DNA from: Burkholderiales bacterium
GTDB lineage: Bacteria > Pseudomonadota > Gammaproteobacteria > Burkholderiales > SG8-39
Assembly (NCBI GenBank): GCA_017880745.1
Contig: JADGRR010000024.1
Span: 1 to 14,116 of the forward strand
Direction of reading: 5' to 3'
Length of the DNA: 14,116 bases
Shown: in pieces, positions 13,533-14,116 of the stretch
Layout of the letters: every line of letters begins with the position of its first letter
Position numbering within the stretch: position 1 is the stretch's first letter
Translations under genes and position numbers: made by a program
Notes under the pieces: generated by a model
What the model saw: only the letters and a program-made list of their open reading frames with translations
Databases searched by the model: none
What the model was told of the DNA's origin: nothing

Positions 13533-13607
13533 AGCGGCACACGATCGACGCCGCCGTCAAGGGCTGGTCGACAGCTAATGCTCGGCATTCATTGACTGGA
13601 CCAATCC

Positions 13608-14116
13608 ATGACGACCAGGACTCTCAGCGCGCTCGAACGCTCGAAGGACCACTACGGCACAGGCAGCGCCGAGGCGAAGCTCGCACTGCTGGGCCGGCTC
13701 GAGCGTGCCGAACTGCGCTCGGCGCGAGCAGTCTGGCGCCTGCACGAGGTGCTGTGCTTCCTGCGCGCCTATCCGGACGATGCGCGAGTGCTCGCCCAAG
13801 TCGAGCGCACGCTCGCACGCTTCGCCGGGCGCGCCGATCTCAGGCGGCGGCGCGAGGCGCTTACCGACTCCGGGATTGCGGGCACGCCAATTCGCTACCG
13901 TTTCTTCTGGTCCACCCTGCGCTGGCTCGCCCGGCGCTGGCCGGACCGGATCGAAATCGACCGCAGTGAAAGCGAGGTCGCAGACAAGCTCGCCTCGGCG
14001 CTGCCGCTGCTGGTCACCTGGGCCGAAGCCGCCGCGCTGAAGGAACTCGACCCGCCGCCGTTCGCGGCGATAGACCGGCTGCGCGCGCACGGCGAAAGCG
14101 ATGCGGCGTTTTTGGC
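13608..14116 (+). CDS. Uncharacterised protein, N-terminal part (runs off the window)
   Basis: An open frame from ATG 13608 continues without a stop to the window end, 169 codons so far. It opens MTTRTLSALERSKDHYGTGS and is rich in arginine, alanine and leucine, largely helical, with LHEVLCFLRAYPDD, a GTPIRYRFFWSTLRWLARRW stretch near 94-113, and a second acidic helix after it. I do not recognise a catalytic motif or a known domain, and no signal peptide or membrane helix is visible. It starts 75 bp after the oxidoreductase stop, without a strong Shine-Dalgarno, and may be transcribed with it. The codon pattern (GC at third positions) supports real coding over the antisense frame. Confidence 0.7.
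   Translation, partial: MTTRTLSALERSKDHYGTGSAEAKLALLGRLERAELRSARAVWRLHEVLCFLRAYPDDARVLAQVERTLARFAGRADLRRRREALTDSGIAGTPIRYRFFWSTLRWLARRWPDRIEIDRSESEVADKLASALPLLVTWAEAAALKELDPPPFAAIDRLRAHGESDAAFL

Noticed and set aside
13575..14090. 171-codon minus-strand open frame near the window end
   Set aside because: Antisense of the open plus-strand frame from 13608, with no ribosome binding site or known domain.

Overview
The window is GC-rich chromosomal DNA, most likely from a betaproteobacterium (Burkholderiales or a relative). The main reasons are a Bug/TctC-type periplasmic solute receptor, a UxaA-family two-subunit hydrolase resembling sulfolactate sulfo-lyase SuyAB, an RlmJ-type rRNA methyltransferase and the general codon style. 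No phylogenetic test could be run. No rRNA, tRNA, CRISPR array or intact transposase gene is visible.

Region 1 (1-6671, plus strand) looks like an organic-acid block. After a REP-like inverted repeat come the small and large subunits of a UxaA-family lyase/dehydratase. They are followed by a fumarate-reductase-type iron-sulfur subunit and two small heme-anchor membrane proteins, with no flavoprotein gene in the window. Next are an orphan Bug receptor, the alpha subunit of a class I fumarase/tartrate dehydratase, a secreted chalcone-isomerase-like protein, and the beta subunit of the same hydratase. Taken together the block suggests uptake of a hydroxy-, sulfo- or dicarboxylate, elimination to an enoate or keto acid, hydration of fumarate or tartrate, and an exchange of electrons with quinone. 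The substrate is not known.

Region 2 (6745-9067, plus strand) is housekeeping: a DAHP synthase (aromatic amino-acid entry enzyme) translationally coupled to a MazG-like nucleotide pyrophosphohydrolase, then rlmJ. Region 3 (9086-12138, minus strand) holds a zinc-type cation diffusion facilitator and a membrane PAS-GGDEF-EAL protein. Its PAS domain belongs to the LOV sequence type but lacks the photoactive cysteine.

Region 4 (12139-12560) is a gene-free stretch of visibly lower GC. It contains an approximately 178-bp MITE-like element with imperfect terminal inverted repeats of about 35 bp and no coding capacity. Region 5 (12561-14116, plus strand) has a Gfo/Idh/MocA-type oxidoreductase and the first 169 codons of an uncharacterised protein that runs off the end.

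The points most worth a second look are the FrdB-anchor module without a flavoprotein, the chalcone-isomerase-like gene wedged between two subunits of one enzyme, the cysteine-less LOV-like sensor, the MITE-like element, and the nested, partly competing hairpins inside the hydrolase operon.
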